Below are positions 25,608-34,848 of a DNA stretch of 64,000 bases, piece by piece. The notes under the pieces were generated by a model. The model saw nothing but the letters and a program-made list of their open reading frames with translations. It had not been told where the DNA came from and ran no database searches. Within the stretch, counting starts at the first letter, position 1. The number at the start of each line of letters is the position of its first letter. The stretch is from positions 231,875 through 295,874 of the forward strand of contig WQYQ01000002.1 in NCBI GenBank assembly GCA_009781175.1, given 5' to 3'. A program made the position numbers and the translations under genes. This DNA is from Betaproteobacteria bacterium (lineage in GTDB: Bacteria > Pseudomonadota > Gammaproteobacteria > Burkholderiales > Rhodocyclaceae).

Positions 25608-26503
25608 CAGAGATAGTGATCGATCAGCAGAACGGTGAATAAGGCCGCAAGATACACGATCGAATAGCGGAAAGTTTTACGCGCCAGCGCGTCGGAATAC
25701 GCGCGCCAAAGTTTCCAGGCATAACGCATGAATCCACCGCCAAGCAGTACCGCCGCCACGAGGTAGAACGGCCCGCACATGCGTGTGGCATAAAGCAGCA
25801 GCGTAACGGCGAACAAAATCAGCGTATACAGCAGGATTTGCAGGCGGGTGTATTCGGCGCCATGCGTCACCGGCAGCATCGGCAAACCGGCGCGCGCATA
25901 ATCCTGCGCGCGGTAAAGGGCAAGCGACCAGAAGTGCGGCGGCGTCCAGGCGAAAATGATGAGAAACAACAGACACGCATCGGACGAGATTTCCCCCCTC
26001 ACCGCGGCCCAGCCGAGCAGCGGCGGCATCGCGCCCGCGGCGCCGCCAATGACGATGTTCTGTGGCGTATACGGTTTGAGCAGCACGGTGTAAACCACCG
26101 CATAGCCGACAAAGGTCGCCAGCGTCAGCCACATCGTCAGCGGATTCACTGCGCGCCACAGTAGAACCAGCCCCAAACCTCCGAGCACGCCGGCAAAAGC
26201 CAGGGTTTCGCCCGAGCCCAAGACCCCGCGCGGCAGGGGACGCATGCACGTGCGCGCCATGCGTGCGTCGATCTTCTGCTCGATCAAACAATTGATCGCC
26301 GCCGCCGCGCCCGCAACACAGGCAATCCCAAGCGTTGCGGCCAAAACCACGGACGCTCGCGGCAAACCTTGCGGAACGGCAAGAAACATCCCGATGACCG
26401 CGCAAAACACAACCAGCGCATTGACGCGCGGCTTCGTCAAAGCCCAGAAAGCGTGCAAGCGCCGCGTGCTTGGCCGGACCAGTTCAAGCGACTGCGCCCG
26501 CAT
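25607..26503 (-). CDS. cyoE: Protoheme IX farnesyltransferase (heme O synthase)
   Basis: A 298-residue UbiA-family membrane enzyme that adds a farnesyl group to heme B. The substrate-binding motifs are [20 protein letters not shown] (near residue 75) and the second aspartate-containing loop [20 protein letters not shown], typical of CyoE/CtaB. AAGGAG five bases upstream sets the ATG at 26503; the frame extends 16 codons further without a site. The start lies inside the end of ctaA (20-base overlap). Confidence 0.95.
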   Translation of the reverse strand: MRAQSLELVRPSTRRLHAFWALTKPRVNALVVFCAVIGMFLAVPQGLPRASVVLAATLGIACVAGAAAAINCLIEQKIDARMARTCMRPLPRGVLGSGETLAFAGVLGGLGLVLLWRAVNPLTMWLTLATFVGYAVVYTVLLKPYTPQNIVIGGAAGAMPPLLGWAAVRGEISSDACLLFLIIFAWTPPHFWSLALYRAQDYARAGLPMLPVTHGAEYTRLQILLYTLILFAVTLLLYATRMCGPFYLVAAVLLGGGFMRYAWKLWRAYSDALARKTFRYSIVYLAALFTVLLIDHYL

Positions 26504-27494
26504 GACCTCTCCTTGTGGCGGGCAAAGATACTTGCACACCGCGCAGCGCATAGTTGATCCACACCATCACAAGCAACAGCAGCAGCGCGCCAGCGTTATG
26601 CGCGACCGCAAGCGGCAAAGGCAAAGCGAAATACACATTCGCCAGACCTAGCGACACTTGCAGAATTAACGCCCCCGCGAGCCAAACTCCCAAGCCGCGC
26701 GCCTCGCGCCACGCCGACAAAACGAGCGCCAACGTACCCAGCACGCTCACAGCGAGCACTGCGCCAAGCCGATGCGACCAGTGGATCGCAGTCAGCGCGG
26801 CAGGCGAAAGCAGGCTGTCATCGGCTGTCATGTCTAGTGCACGGAACACATGAAACGCAGCGCGGAAATCCATACTCGGCAGCCAACTGCCCTGACAACG
26901 CGGTAAATCGCCGCATGCCAAAGCGGCGTAGTTCGTGCTCGTCCAGCCGCCAAGCGCGATCTGTAGCGCGAGCACACCAAGGCCGATGCGCGCGAAGCGC
27001 ACCAGGAACGGCGGCACCTCGATCAAATGCGCATCGGATTCGCGCAACACCAGCCACGCCAAGAGCGCAACCGTCGTCAGTCCGCCAAGTAGATGCCCAG
27101 TCACGATCGCGGGTTCGAGCAGCAAGCTCACGGTCCATTTGCCGAGCAGACCCTGCAAGACAACGGCACCGATCAGAGCCAAAGCCAAGCCTCGCGATGC
27201 ACTGCGCCGCCACCAGACAAGCCACGCAAGGACGAGAATCAAAAACCCAAGCGCCGCGGCGAGATAACGATGCACCATCTCCTTCCAGGCTTTGGGCATT
27301 GTCACTGACCCAGCGGGATTCGCTTGCGCCGCCGCGGAAATTTGTGCGAACGCATGCAGTGGACTCAGTTGGCCATAGCAACCGGGCCAGTCCGGGCATC
27401 CGAGCCCGGCATCGGAAAGCCGCACATAGGCACCGAACACCGCCACGCAACACGCGAGACAGAATGCGAGCAGCGCAATCTTTCTCAAAGGCAT
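26484..27494 (-). CDS. ctaA: Heme A synthase (COX15/CtaA)
   Basis: A 336-residue membrane enzyme with eight helices that oxidises heme O to heme A. Cysteine pairs typical of CtaA occur in [12 protein letters not shown] near residue 35 and [11 protein letters not shown] near 190. Heme-ligand histidines are visible in [29 protein letters not shown] and [13 protein letters not shown] eight bases upstream fixes the start; the long upstream extension in the open frame is not coding. It follows the truncated coxB stop by one base (TGAAATG). Confidence 0.95.
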   Translation of the reverse strand: MPLRKIALLAFCLACCVAVFGAYVRLSDAGLGCPDWPGCYGQLSPLHAFAQISAAAQANPAGSVTMPKAWKEMVHRYLAAALGFLILVLAWLVWWRRSASRGLALALIGAVVLQGLLGKWTVSLLLEPAIVTGHLLGGLTTVALLAWLVLRESDAHLIEVPPFLVRFARIGLGVLALQIALGGWTSTNYAALACGDLPRCQGSWLPSMDFRAAFHVFRALDMTADDSLLSPAALTAIHWSHRLGAVLAVSVLGTLALVLSAWREARGLGVWLAGALILQVSLGLANVYFALPLPLAVAHNAGALLLLLVMVWINYALRGVQVSLPATRRGHAGAVA

Positions 27495-27495
27495 T

Positions 27496-27930
27496 TCAGG
27501 CACTCCGCCAGACGTGACGGCGCGGAAACGTAGTGCCCATCTGCACCCTGTCGGTGTGCTCGCAAGCCTGCGGCGATTGGCAGCCAGCAGGCTTGGCGGC
27601 GTCTTGCATCGCAACGATCGCGCGTGCGGCGGGCCAAGCCATGCCAATCAGGATCAGGATAGGGATGAGCGTCCAGACGATTTCAACCGTCACGCTCCGA
27701 TGAAAATGCGCTACCAGCGTGCCTTGCGCTTTGCGATGTTTGAACAGCGCCCAGAACATCAGGCCGCACGCGCTGAGGAAAACAAACAAGCAGATCACCG
27801 CGATCAGCATATGCATGCCATCGATGCCGGCAATGGATACGCGCAGATCGAAGCGCGTTGCGCTCGCCGATGCAGCGGAAGCGGCGCACAACGCGGCGGG
27901 CAACGCACATGCGCGAGTAGTCGTTCTCAT
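27496..27930 (-). pseudogene. coxB: Truncated cytochrome c oxidase subunit II (membrane part only)
   Basis: The 144-residue frame begins with a signal-like segment and then matches subunit II: DGMHMLIAVICLFVFLSACG (first helix), LFKHRKAQGTLVAHFHRS, and VEIVWTLIPILILIGMAWPA (second helix) ending in ARAIVAMQDAAK. In full-length CoxB a cupredoxin domain with the CuA site of over 100 residues follows. Here the frame continues for about 30 unrelated residues and stops one base before ctaA. The usual coxA, ctaG and coxC genes, which lie between coxB and ctaA in related bacteria, are absent. It reads as a deletion scar. It could still be translated but cannot carry CuA. Confidence 0.8.
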
Positions 27931-28094
27931 GTCTCTGACACCTCTTATGGAGGCTTCGGACGACACGCGCCGCAGGGCGTGGAATGCAAAAATCAGCCGC
28001 GAATACGCATGCCGCTACTCAATTCCTGCGCGGAAAAACAGTTCCGTTGTTGCAATAAATGTTGGCACAGAACCCACGTAACAACCAATCAAAT

Positions 28095-28108
28095 TTGATT
28101 CAAATCAA
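28095..28108. promoter_or_regulatory. FNR/ANR box
   Basis: TTGAT-TCAA-ATCAA is a perfect match to the FNR/ANR consensus (TTGAT-N4-ATCAA). It lies 165 bases upstream of the truncated coxB start, in an AT-rich intergenic stretch. The oxidase-assembly genes may therefore respond to oxygen. No FNR-type regulator gene is in the window. Confidence 0.7.
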
Positions 28109-28135
28109 TACGCGAATTTTGTTTTATTGATTTTT

Positions 28136-28185
28136 CGTTTTCAGGGCACGTCAAGCGCATCAAGCAATTTCTGATGCACATCGCC
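28136..28185 (-). repeat. Duplicated 3-prime end of mpl (copy A)
   Basis: These 50 bases match 29671-29720, the true end of mpl, at 45 of 50 positions and in the same orientation. On the minus strand they read VHQKLLDALDVP-stop, against VHQKLLDALGAA-stop for mpl. Similarity ends at both sides, so only the last 14 or so codons are duplicated. Confidence 0.8.
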
Positions 28186-28195
28186 CAGAACGCTC

Positions 28196-28456
28196 TCATC
28201 CGGCCATGAATGCGCACAAGCGCTCCAGCGCATCCCGCGCTCCCGGTCCCAAGCCCTTGCGCGCTGCTTTCAACACGGTCGAGCAGCCTGGAACAGGCGG
28301 CAATCCGCTGGCATCATCAAGCACCTGCAAACCATGCGCTTCTTGCAGCATGCGCTCTGACAACAAGGAAACGCCCATGCCCGCCTGCACCGCAGCTAGT
28401 ACGCCGGTGATGTTCGGGCTGGTGTAGGCGATGCGGTAGGGCCGGCGCATGGCGTG
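28196..28456 (-). pseudogene. LysR-type regulator, C-terminal remnant
   Basis: The 87 or so residues (RRPYRIAYTSPNITGVLAAV, QAGMGVSLLSERMLQ) match the end of the effector-binding domain of LysR regulators. The DNA-binding N-terminus and most of the protein, about 200 residues, are missing. The break lies at the start of the divergent glycerate kinase gene. Such LysR genes often sit beside glycerate or tartronate metabolism genes, so both probably arrived together. Confidence 0.75.
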
Positions 28457-28481
28457 ATTGGCGCAATTAGGAGGCAATTTC

Positions 28482-29627
28482 GTGAAAATTGTGCTGGCCC
28501 CGGATTCATTCAAGGGATCGCTGAGTTCCGTTGAGGTAATCGAGCTGATTGCCGCGTCGATCGAGCGCAACTGGGGGGCCTGCGACATCGTCAAGCTTCC
28601 CATTGCCGATGGCGGGGAAGGCACGATGGAGGCGCTGGTCAGCGCCACCGCTGGCCGATACGCGTCGGCAACGGCGATGAATGCCAGCGGAGAAACCGTC
28701 GATGCCTGCTACGGCGTCATCAACGGTGATACGGCGGTGGTTGAATTCGCAAGCATTGCCGGCTTGGCGAACACGCCCAGAGAATTTCAGAACCCGCTGA
28801 AAACCTCGTCGCGTGGGGTTGGGGAATTGATCAAAAAAGCGCTGGCGGATGGCTATACGAAGCTGCTCATCGGCATCGGCGGCAGCGCAACGAACGACGG
28901 CGGCATGGGGCTGTTATCCGCTCTCGGCGCGCATTTTTTCGCTGGCGATGAGTTGCTTTTCGGGCGCGGCGAGGATCTTGGGCGTGTCACACGCATCGAG
29001 CTTTCTTCCCTTTTGCCCGAATTGAAAACTGCCGAGATTCGCGTCATCTGCGACGTGACCAATCCCCTGCTTGGCGAGGACGGCGCGACCCGCATTTACG
29101 GCCCGCAAAAAGGCGCTTCCGCCGAAATGCTGGAGCGGCTCGAAGCGGGCATGGAAAACTATGCCCGCGTCTTTGCCCGGCAACTCGGAATCAACATCGC
29201 CACGTTGCCCGGAGCCGGTGCAGCGGGTGGCGCGGGCGCGGCGTTCGGCGGCGTGTTGGGCGCAAGACTCTACCCGGGCATCGATACCGTTCTCGATGCC
29301 GTCGGATTTGACGCGCTCATTGCCGACGCCGATCTGGTGGTGACCGGAGAAGGACGGCTCGACGGCCAATCGGTGCGTTTCGGCAAGGGCGTTGCCGGCA
29401 TTGCCAGACGCTGCAAAGAGCGGAATGTTCCCTTGGCGATTCTCGTCGGCAGCCTTGGCGAAGGCTGGGAGGGTATCCACGATATCGCCGATTGCAGCGT
29501 GATGACAGCAGTTAACCGGCCAATGGACATCGAACAGGCAATGAATGAAGCCGAGAGGCTCATTTCTCAGGCCGCCGATCGGATGTTCAGGTTCATGAGG
29601 CTGCTGCTGCACCCCATCGACCCTTGA
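28482..29627 (+). CDS. garK: Glycerate kinase (GarK/GlxK family)
   Basis: A 381-residue kinase that phosphorylates glycerate to 2-phosphoglycerate. Family motifs: KIVLAPDSFKGSLSS at the start, LPIADGGEGTMEAL near residue 48, IGIGGSATNDGGMG near 130, and DLVVTGEGRLDGQSVRFGKG near 285. AGGAGG seven bases upstream sets the GTG start. The frame is open eight codons earlier but lacks a site. It lies alone between a LysR remnant and mpl, inside a segment bracketed by direct repeats. Confidence 0.94.
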   Translation: MKIVLAPDSFKGSLSSVEVIELIAASIERNWGACDIVKLPIADGGEGTMEALVSATAGRYASATAMNASGETVDACYGVINGDTAVVEFASIAGLANTPREFQNPLKTSSRGVGELIKKALADGYTKLLIGIGGSATNDGGMGLLSALGAHFFAGDELLFGRGEDLGRVTRIELSSLLPELKTAEIRVICDVTNPLLGEDGATRIYGPQKGASAEMLERLEAGMENYARVFARQLGINIATLPGAGAAGGAGAAFGGVLGARLYPGIDTVLDAVGFDALIADADLVVTGEGRLDGQSVRFGKGVAGIARRCKERNVPLAILVGSLGEGWEGIHDIADCSVMTAVNRPMDIEQAMNEAERLISQAADRMFRFMRLLLHPIDP

Positions 29628-29670
29628 TGGTCATGGAGGAATGGCCGAATGTTGAGGAAACGCCATGCTG

Positions 29671-29720
29671 CGTTTTCAGGCCGCGCCAAGCGCATCGAGC
29701 AATTTCTGATGCACACCGCC
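29671..29720 (-). repeat. 3-prime end of mpl (repeat copy B)
   Basis: This is the native copy: bases 29676-29720 are the last codons and stop of mpl. It pairs with 28136-28185. The conserved block extends five bases beyond the stop codon (CGTTT), which argues that the repeat was a DNA-level event at this spot. Confidence 0.8.
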
Positions 29721-31025
29721 GAAGCCGCCGTTGCTCATGACAAGAATATGGTCCCCCGCGCGCGCTTCGCTCACGACAGCCGCCACCAAACGCTCGATGT
29801 CGTCAAAGGTCTGTGCGCGCCTGCCGAGCGGAGTCAGCGCTTCCGCCGGGTCCCAGCCGAGCTTGTTGGCGTAGCAATAAACGCTGTCGGCCTGCGCCAA
29901 ACTCGGCGCGAGCCGATCCTTCATCGTGCCGAGCTTCATCGTGTTCGAACGCGGTTCGAGCACGGCGAGAATCCGCCCGCCGGGTTCGCGCCGGCGCAAA
30001 CCGGCGACGGTGGTTTCAATTGCCGTCGGATGATGCGCGAAATCGTCGTAAACCGTGACGCCGCGCACGCTGCCGCGCACTTCGAGGCGGCGCTTGACGC
30101 CCTTGAATCCCGCCAGCGCGGCGACCGAGTCCTGCGGGCGCACGCCGACGTGACGCGCCGCCGCAATCGCGGCCAAGGCGTTCAAACGGTTGTGTTCGCC
30201 CGCTATCGGCATCACGGCTTCGCCCAGGCTTTCGCCCGCGAGCGCAAACACGGCGTGCGCGACTGAACTGCCTTCGCTAGCCGCCCAGCCATCCGCACGG
30301 CCAAACCATTCCAACTCGCTCCAGCAGCCGCGTTCGATGACGCGCGCAAGACTGGCTTCCGCCCCGTTTGCGATGATTCGTCCGAGGCGCGGAATCGTGC
30401 GCACAAGATGATGAAACTGGGTCTCGATCGCGGCAAGATCAGGGAAGATGTCCGCATGATCGTATTCGAGATTGTTCAGGATCGCCGTCTTGGGGCGGTA
30501 GTGGATGAACTTCGAACGCTTGTCGCAGAACGCCGTGTCGTACTCATCGGCTTCAATGACGAAGAACGGGGAGTCGGTCAGGCGCGCGGAAACGCCGAAA
30601 TCCTGCGGCACGCCGCCGATCAGGAAACCGGGGTTCAGCCCCGCCGACTCAAGCAAATAAGCCAGCATCGCCGTCGTTGTCGTTTTCCCGTGCGTGCCCG
30701 CAACGGCGAGCACCCATTTGCCGGGGAGAATCTGCTCGGCCAGCCATTGCGGGCCGGAGGTATATGGCAAGTCCCGGTCGAGAATCGCTTCGAGCAGCGG
30801 ATTGCCACGCGACACGGCGTTGCCGACGATCCACATATCCGCGTTCAAGGCAAGCTGCGCCGGGTCATAGCCTTCGATCAGCTCGATACCCTGCTCTTCG
30901 AGCTGCGTGCTCATCGGCGGATAAACGTTCGCATCGCAACCCGTGACGCGATGACCGGCCGCACGCGCCAGCAGCGCAATACCACCCATGAAGGTGCCGC
31001 AGATACCGAGGATATGAATGTGCAT
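29676..31025 (-). CDS. mpl: Murein peptide ligase (UDP-MurNAc:tripeptide ligase)
   Basis: A 449-residue ATP-dependent Mur-ligase-family enzyme that attaches recycled L-Ala-gamma-D-Glu-meso-DAP to UDP-MurNAc. The N-terminus MHIHILGICGTFMGGIALLA is the family's nucleotide-fold entry, the P-loop is GTHGKTTTTAM near residue 115, and later motifs include EADEYDTAFCDKRSKFIHY and YDDFAHHPTAI. It ends MSNGGFGGVHQKLLDAL. It is the length of E. coli Mpl. Cytoplasmic; peptidoglycan recycling. Confidence 0.95.
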   Translation of the reverse strand: MHIHILGICGTFMGGIALLARAAGHRVTGCDANVYPPMSTQLEEQGIELIEGYDPAQLALNADMWIVGNAVSRGNPLLEAILDRDLPYTSGPQWLAEQILPGKWVLAVAGTHGKTTTTAMLAYLLESAGLNPGFLIGGVPQDFGVSARLTDSPFFVIEADEYDTAFCDKRSKFIHYRPKTAILNNLEYDHADIFPDLAAIETQFHHLVRTIPRLGRIIANGAEASLARVIERGCWSELEWFGRADGWAASEGSSVAHAVFALAGESLGEAVMPIAGEHNRLNALAAIAAARHVGVRPQDSVAALAGFKGVKRRLEVRGSVRGVTVYDDFAHHPTAIETTVAGLRRREPGGRILAVLEPRSNTMKLGTMKDRLAPSLAQADSVYCYANKLGWDPAEALTPLGRRAQTFDDIERLVAAVVSEARAGDHILVMSNGGFGGVHQKLLDALGAA

Positions 31026-31136
31026 CGAAATTTAAGCGAGCCTGGAGCGCTTCGCGCGGATGTGTAGAATGAATCGAGATTCTATCCGAGCATCCCCAAG
31101 AGTCCGTTCGGAATCCGGTAAAAACCAATACCCGCC

Positions 31137-31754
31137 ATGCCATACCGCGACGCCCCACCGCTACGCAGCACCCTGCGCCGCAATATCGCGGCGCTTGCCG
31201 CCCGCCTGATCGCCGAAGAAGGGATTACCGATTTTGGCCTGGCCAAGCGCAAAGCCGCCCGCCAGCTCGGCGTCACCGAAGGCGAGGCGATGCCGAACAA
31301 AGCTGAAATCGAAGCCGAACTGCGCAGTTACCAGGCGCTCTACCGCGACGAAGAGGACGACGAACGTCTGGCGGCGATGCGCGAGACCGCATTGGAGATC
31401 ATGCAGGCATTAGCCGTTTTCCGCCCCGCCTTGACCGGCGCGGTTCTCGAAGGCACGGCAACGGGTTTTTCCGAAGTCGAAATCGACGTATTTGCCGACA
31501 GCGCCAAGGATGTCGAGCTGTTTCTGCTCGACCAAGGCATCCAGTATGAACACCGCGATATCCGACGCCCCGGACCGGAAGCGCCCGAAGCGATCCTGAT
31601 TTTCGAATGGGACGAAGTGCCGGTAAAGCTTTGCGTTTTCGACCTCATCGCCGAACGCACTCCGCGCCGCAATGGCGCCGAACGCGCGCGATTCGCCGCC
31701 GTTGAGGCGCTGTGCAACGCACCACCGGCAGAGGAAGGAGCCTCCGACGCATGA
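31137..31754 (+). CDS. Conserved protein of unknown function
   Basis: A 205-residue soluble protein. The N-terminal 60 residues are basic and helical (NIAALAARLIAEEGITDFGL, KRKAARQLGVTEG). The rest is acidic and has GAVLEGTATGFSEVEIDVFA, which faintly resembles a nucleotidyltransferase palm (Gly-Ser then alternating acids), though key residues are not certain. It is divergent from mpl and coupled to the thioredoxin gene by an ATGA overlap. Database entries of this type have sometimes been given Mur-ligase names by neighbourhood only; nothing here supports that. Confidence 0.7.
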   Translation: MPYRDAPPLRSTLRRNIAALAARLIAEEGITDFGLAKRKAARQLGVTEGEAMPNKAEIEAELRSYQALYRDEEDDERLAAMRETALEIMQALAVFRPALTGAVLEGTATGFSEVEIDVFADSAKDVELFLLDQGIQYEHRDIRRPGPEAPEAILIFEWDEVPVKLCVFDLIAERTPRRNGAERARFAAVEALCNAPPAEEGASDA

Positions 31755-32299
31755 ACCGGAAACTGGTGGGTCTGCTCATTGTCGTCGTTGCCCTGGGCGC
31801 CGGGTTCGCCGGCTGGCTGGCGCACGAGCGCGCCGACACGCAGGCGCTCGTTCCCTCAAACGCATCTGCGCAAGCCGTGGCGAAACTATGGGCGCTACAA
31901 CTGCCGGACGCCGAGGGCAAACCCCAGGCGCTCGCGCAGTGGCAAGGCAAAACGCTCGTGCTCAATTTCTGGGCATCCTGGTGCCCGCCGTGCCGCGAAG
32001 AAATGCCCCTGCTTAGCCAAACCCAAACGAAATGGCAGGCGCAAGGCGTGCAGATCGTGGGCGTCGGCATCGACGAAGCCAGTTCGATCCGCAAGTTCAG
32101 CGACGCGCATAAACTTCCCTTCCCGCTGCTTGTCGCGGGGCTGGAGCAGGTCAGCTTGACCGAACAGCTTGGAAATAGCGTGCAAGGCTTGCCTTTCACT
32201 GTCATCATCGACCCCGAAGGCAAACTGCGCCATGTCAAATTGGGGCCATTTCGCGGCGATCAGCTCGATCGCTTGCTGGAAAGCCTAACCCGCCGCTAG
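31751..32299 (+). CDS. TlpA/ResA-like membrane-anchored thioredoxin
   Basis: A 182-residue protein with one N-terminal helix (LVGLLIVVVALGAGFAGWLA) that anchors it in the inner membrane, and a periplasmic thioredoxin domain with the active site WASWCPPCREEMP near residue 80. The cis-proline loop is QGLPFTVIIDPEGK. It reduces disulfides outside the cytoplasm, for instance in cytochrome c or oxidase maturation. The start overlaps the preceding stop. Confidence 0.9.
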   Translation: MNRKLVGLLIVVVALGAGFAGWLAHERADTQALVPSNASAQAVAKLWALQLPDAEGKPQALAQWQGKTLVLNFWASWCPPCREEMPLLSQTQTKWQAQGVQIVGVGIDEASSIRKFSDAHKLPFPLLVAGLEQVSLTEQLGNSVQGLPFTVIIDPEGKLRHVKLGPFRGDQLDRLLESLTRR

Positions 32300-32412
32300 C
32301 CTTTTTCACGCCTTGCTTTGACGCGAATTTCCATGCATTTCGCATAGACGTTAGAGCATAAAATTCGGGTTGCCTGTGGTCAATTTCATCGATTTACGGC
32401 AAAATCGCCGCC

Positions 32413-32916
32413 ATGGTGACCGCAAAACGCAGTAAATCCCGAAAAGCAGGCTCCGCGGAAGCGTCCCCTGCGCAGCCCAAAATCCTGGTTCTACATGGGC
32501 CAAACCTGAACCTCCTTGGCGGCCGAGAGCCGGAAATCTACGGCCAGACAACCTTGGCCGACATCCATGCCGCCCTGGAAGCCAGAGCACGCGCTGCGGG
32601 TGTGATGCTGGAATCGTTCCAGAGCAATCACGAAGGCCAATTAATCGACCGCGTTCAGGCGGCGGTCAGCGAAGGTGTCGATTTCATCCTGATCAATCCG
32701 GGCGGCTATACCCATACCAGCGTCGCGCTGCGCGACGCTTTTGCCGCGGTCCGCATTCCGTTCATTGAAGTCCACCTCTCGAACATTCATGCGCGGGAAA
32801 CATTCCGCCACCATTCTTATTTCTCCGACATCGCGGTCGGAGTGATCTGCGGTCTGGGTGCCGACGGTTATCGTCTGGCACTCGAATACGCCCTCAACAA
32901 GATCCGTCTGAATTAA
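32413..32916 (+). CDS. aroQ: Type II 3-dehydroquinate dehydratase
   Basis: A 167-residue shikimate-pathway enzyme, normally a dodecamer, that converts 3-dehydroquinate to 3-dehydroshikimate. Motifs: [20 protein letters not shown] with the catalytic Tyr, [28 protein letters not shown], and [14 protein letters not shown] with the catalytic His. The first 22 residues are a basic extension that is not part of the fold; no better start is seen. aroQ next to accB-accC is a common proteobacterial order. Confidence 0.95.
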   Translation: MVTAKRSKSRKAGSAEASPAQPKILVLHGPNLNLLGGREPEIYGQTTLADIHAALEARARAAGVMLESFQSNHEGQLIDRVQAAVSEGVDFILINPGGYTHTSVALRDAFAAVRIPFIEVHLSNIHARETFRHHSYFSDIAVGVICGLGADGYRLALEYALNKIRLN

Positions 32917-32982
32917 AAATCCCCGCGACTGCCACCCAGAACAAAACCAAGGCGGTTCGGCACACGTGAAGGAAGTCATTAC

Positions 32983-33432
32983 ATGGATTTGCGCAAGCTG
33001 AAGAAGCTGATCGACCTCGTACAGGAGTCCGGCATTTCGGAACTTGAGGTCACGGAAGGCGAAGAGAAGGTTCGTATCGCCAAACACCTTCCCGCCGCAT
33101 CTATCGCTCCGGCAACCTATATCGCCAGCGCGCCGCCGGCTATGCTGGCCGCTCCTGCCGCCGCAGCCGCCGAACCGAGCGCCCCTGCGCTGCCCGAGGG
33201 GCACGTCGTCAAGTCTCCGATGGTCGGCACCTTCTACCGTTCTTCCGCACCGGGCGCCAAGGCGTTCGTCGATGTCGGCGATACCGTCACAAGCGGCGCG
33301 ACGCTCTGCATCATCGAAGCGATGAAGCTCATGAACGAAATCGAGGCGGATGCCGCGGGCGCGATCAAGGCGATCCTCGTCGAGAATGGCCAGCCGGTCG
33401 AATACGGCCAACCGCTATTCGTCATCGGCTAA
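32983..33432 (+). CDS. accB: Biotin carboxyl carrier protein of acetyl-CoA carboxylase
   Basis: A 149-residue subunit that carries CO2 on biotin for the first step of fatty-acid synthesis. The N-terminal helix ([20 protein letters not shown]) binds AccC, an Ala/Pro-rich linker follows at residues 38-70, and the biotinyl domain carries K115 in EAMKLMNE. It is 66 bases upstream of accC and cotranscribed with it. Confidence 0.97.
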   Translation: MDLRKLKKLIDLVQESGISELEVTEGEEKVRIAKHLPAASIAPATYIASAPPAMLAAPAAAAAEPSAPALPEGHVVKSPMVGTFYRSSAPGAKAFVDVGDTVTSGATLCIIEAMKLMNEIEADAAGAIKAILVENGQPVEYGQPLFVIG

Positions 33433-33498
33433 AAGCGTGAGGCGGAAAGCGATGGACTCTCTTCCCGCCTTCTCTTAAACCTTTACGCTTTTATCCTC

Positions 33499-34845
33499 AT
33501 GTTCGAAAAAGTTCTTATCGCAAATCGCGGCGAGATCGCGTTGCGTGTGCTGCGCGCCTGCCGCGAACTCGGCATCAAAACCGTAGCCGTGCATTCCGAG
33601 GCCGACATCGAAGCCAAGTACGTCAAGCTTGCCGACGAATCCGTGTGTATCGGCCCGGCCGCATCCGCGCAAAGCTACCTCAATGTACCGGCGATCATCG
33701 CCGCCGCGGAAGTGACCGACGCCGAAGCAATCCACCCCGGCTACGGCTTCCTTTCCGAAAACGCGGATTTCGCCGAGCGCATTGAAAATTCCGGCTTTGT
33801 GTTCATCGGCCCGCGCGCCGAAACGATCCGCCTGATGGGCGACAAGGTTTCCGCCAAACAGGCCATGATCGCAGCCAACGTGCCTTGCGTGCCGGGCTCC
33901 GGCGGCGCATTGCCCGAGGACCCGAAAGAAATCTTCAAGATCGCGCGCAGCATCGGCTTCCCAGTCATCATCAAGGCGTCGGGCGGCGGCGGCGGGCGTG
34001 GCATGCGCGTGGTGCACACCGAAGGCGCGCTGCTCCAGGCCGTGAGCATGACGCGGACCGAAGCCCAGGCGGCCTTCGGCAATCCGACGGTGTACATGGA
34101 AAAGTACCTCGAAAACCCGCGCCATGTGGAAATTCAAGTGCTGGCCGACGAGCATGGCAACGCCGTCTATCTCGGCGAACGCGATTGTTCGATGCAGCGC
34201 CGCCATCAAAAGGTCATCGAAGAGGCGCCCGCGCCGGGCATCGAGCGCAAGCTGATCGAACAGGTCGGCGAGCGCTGCGTCGAAGCCTGCAAGAAAATCG
34301 GCTACCGCGGCGCCGGCACCTTTGAGTTTTTGTACGAAAACGGCGAGTTCTTCTTCATCGAGATGAATACGCGCGTGCAGGTCGAACATCCAGTGACCGA
34401 AATGATTACCGGCATCGACATCGTGCAGGAGCAGATCCGCGTCGCGTGCGGCGAAAAACTGCGCCTGCGCCAGAAGGACGTCGTGCTGCGCGGCCATGCG
34501 CTCGAATGCCGGATCAACGCCGAGGACCCGTTCAAGTTCACGCCCTCGCCGGGCCGGATCACGAACTGGCACACGCCCGGCGGCCCCGGCATCCGCGTCG
34601 ATTCGCATGTCTACAACGGCTACCTCGTGCCGCCGCACTACGATTCGATGGTCGGCAAGGTGATCGCGTATGGCGACACGCGCGAACAGGCGATTCGCCG
34701 CCTGCGCATCGCGCTGTCCGAAATGGTCGTCGAAGGGATCAAGACCAATATCCCCTTGCACCAGGAACTGCTGTACGACGCCAATTTCATCCGCGGCGGT
34801 ACGAGCATCCACTACCTTGAGTCCCGCCTGGCCAAAAAGGACTGA
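33499..34845 (+). CDS. accC: Biotin carboxylase of acetyl-CoA carboxylase
   Basis: A 448-residue ATP-grasp enzyme that carboxylates the biotin of AccB. Motifs: [20 protein letters not shown] at the start, [15 protein letters not shown] near residue 75, the glycine-rich ATP loop [14 protein letters not shown] near 160, [17 protein letters not shown] near 285, and the biotin-carboxylase C-terminal domain. Usual length. The gap to prmA is three bases. Confidence 0.97.
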   Translation: MFEKVLIANRGEIALRVLRACRELGIKTVAVHSEADIEAKYVKLADESVCIGPAASAQSYLNVPAIIAAAEVTDAEAIHPGYGFLSENADFAERIENSGFVFIGPRAETIRLMGDKVSAKQAMIAANVPCVPGSGGALPEDPKEIFKIARSIGFPVIIKASGGGGGRGMRVVHTEGALLQAVSMTRTEAQAAFGNPTVYMEKYLENPRHVEIQVLADEHGNAVYLGERDCSMQRRHQKVIEEAPAPGIERKLIEQVGERCVEACKKIGYRGAGTFEFLYENGEFFFIEMNTRVQVEHPVTEMITGIDIVQEQIRVACGEKLRLRQKDVVLRGHALECRINAEDPFKFTPSPGRITNWHTPGGPGIRVDSHVYNGYLVPPHYDSMVGKVIAYGDTREQAIRRLRIALSEMVVEGIKTNIPLHQELLYDANFIRGGTSIHYLESRLAKKD

Positions 34846-34848
34846 CCG

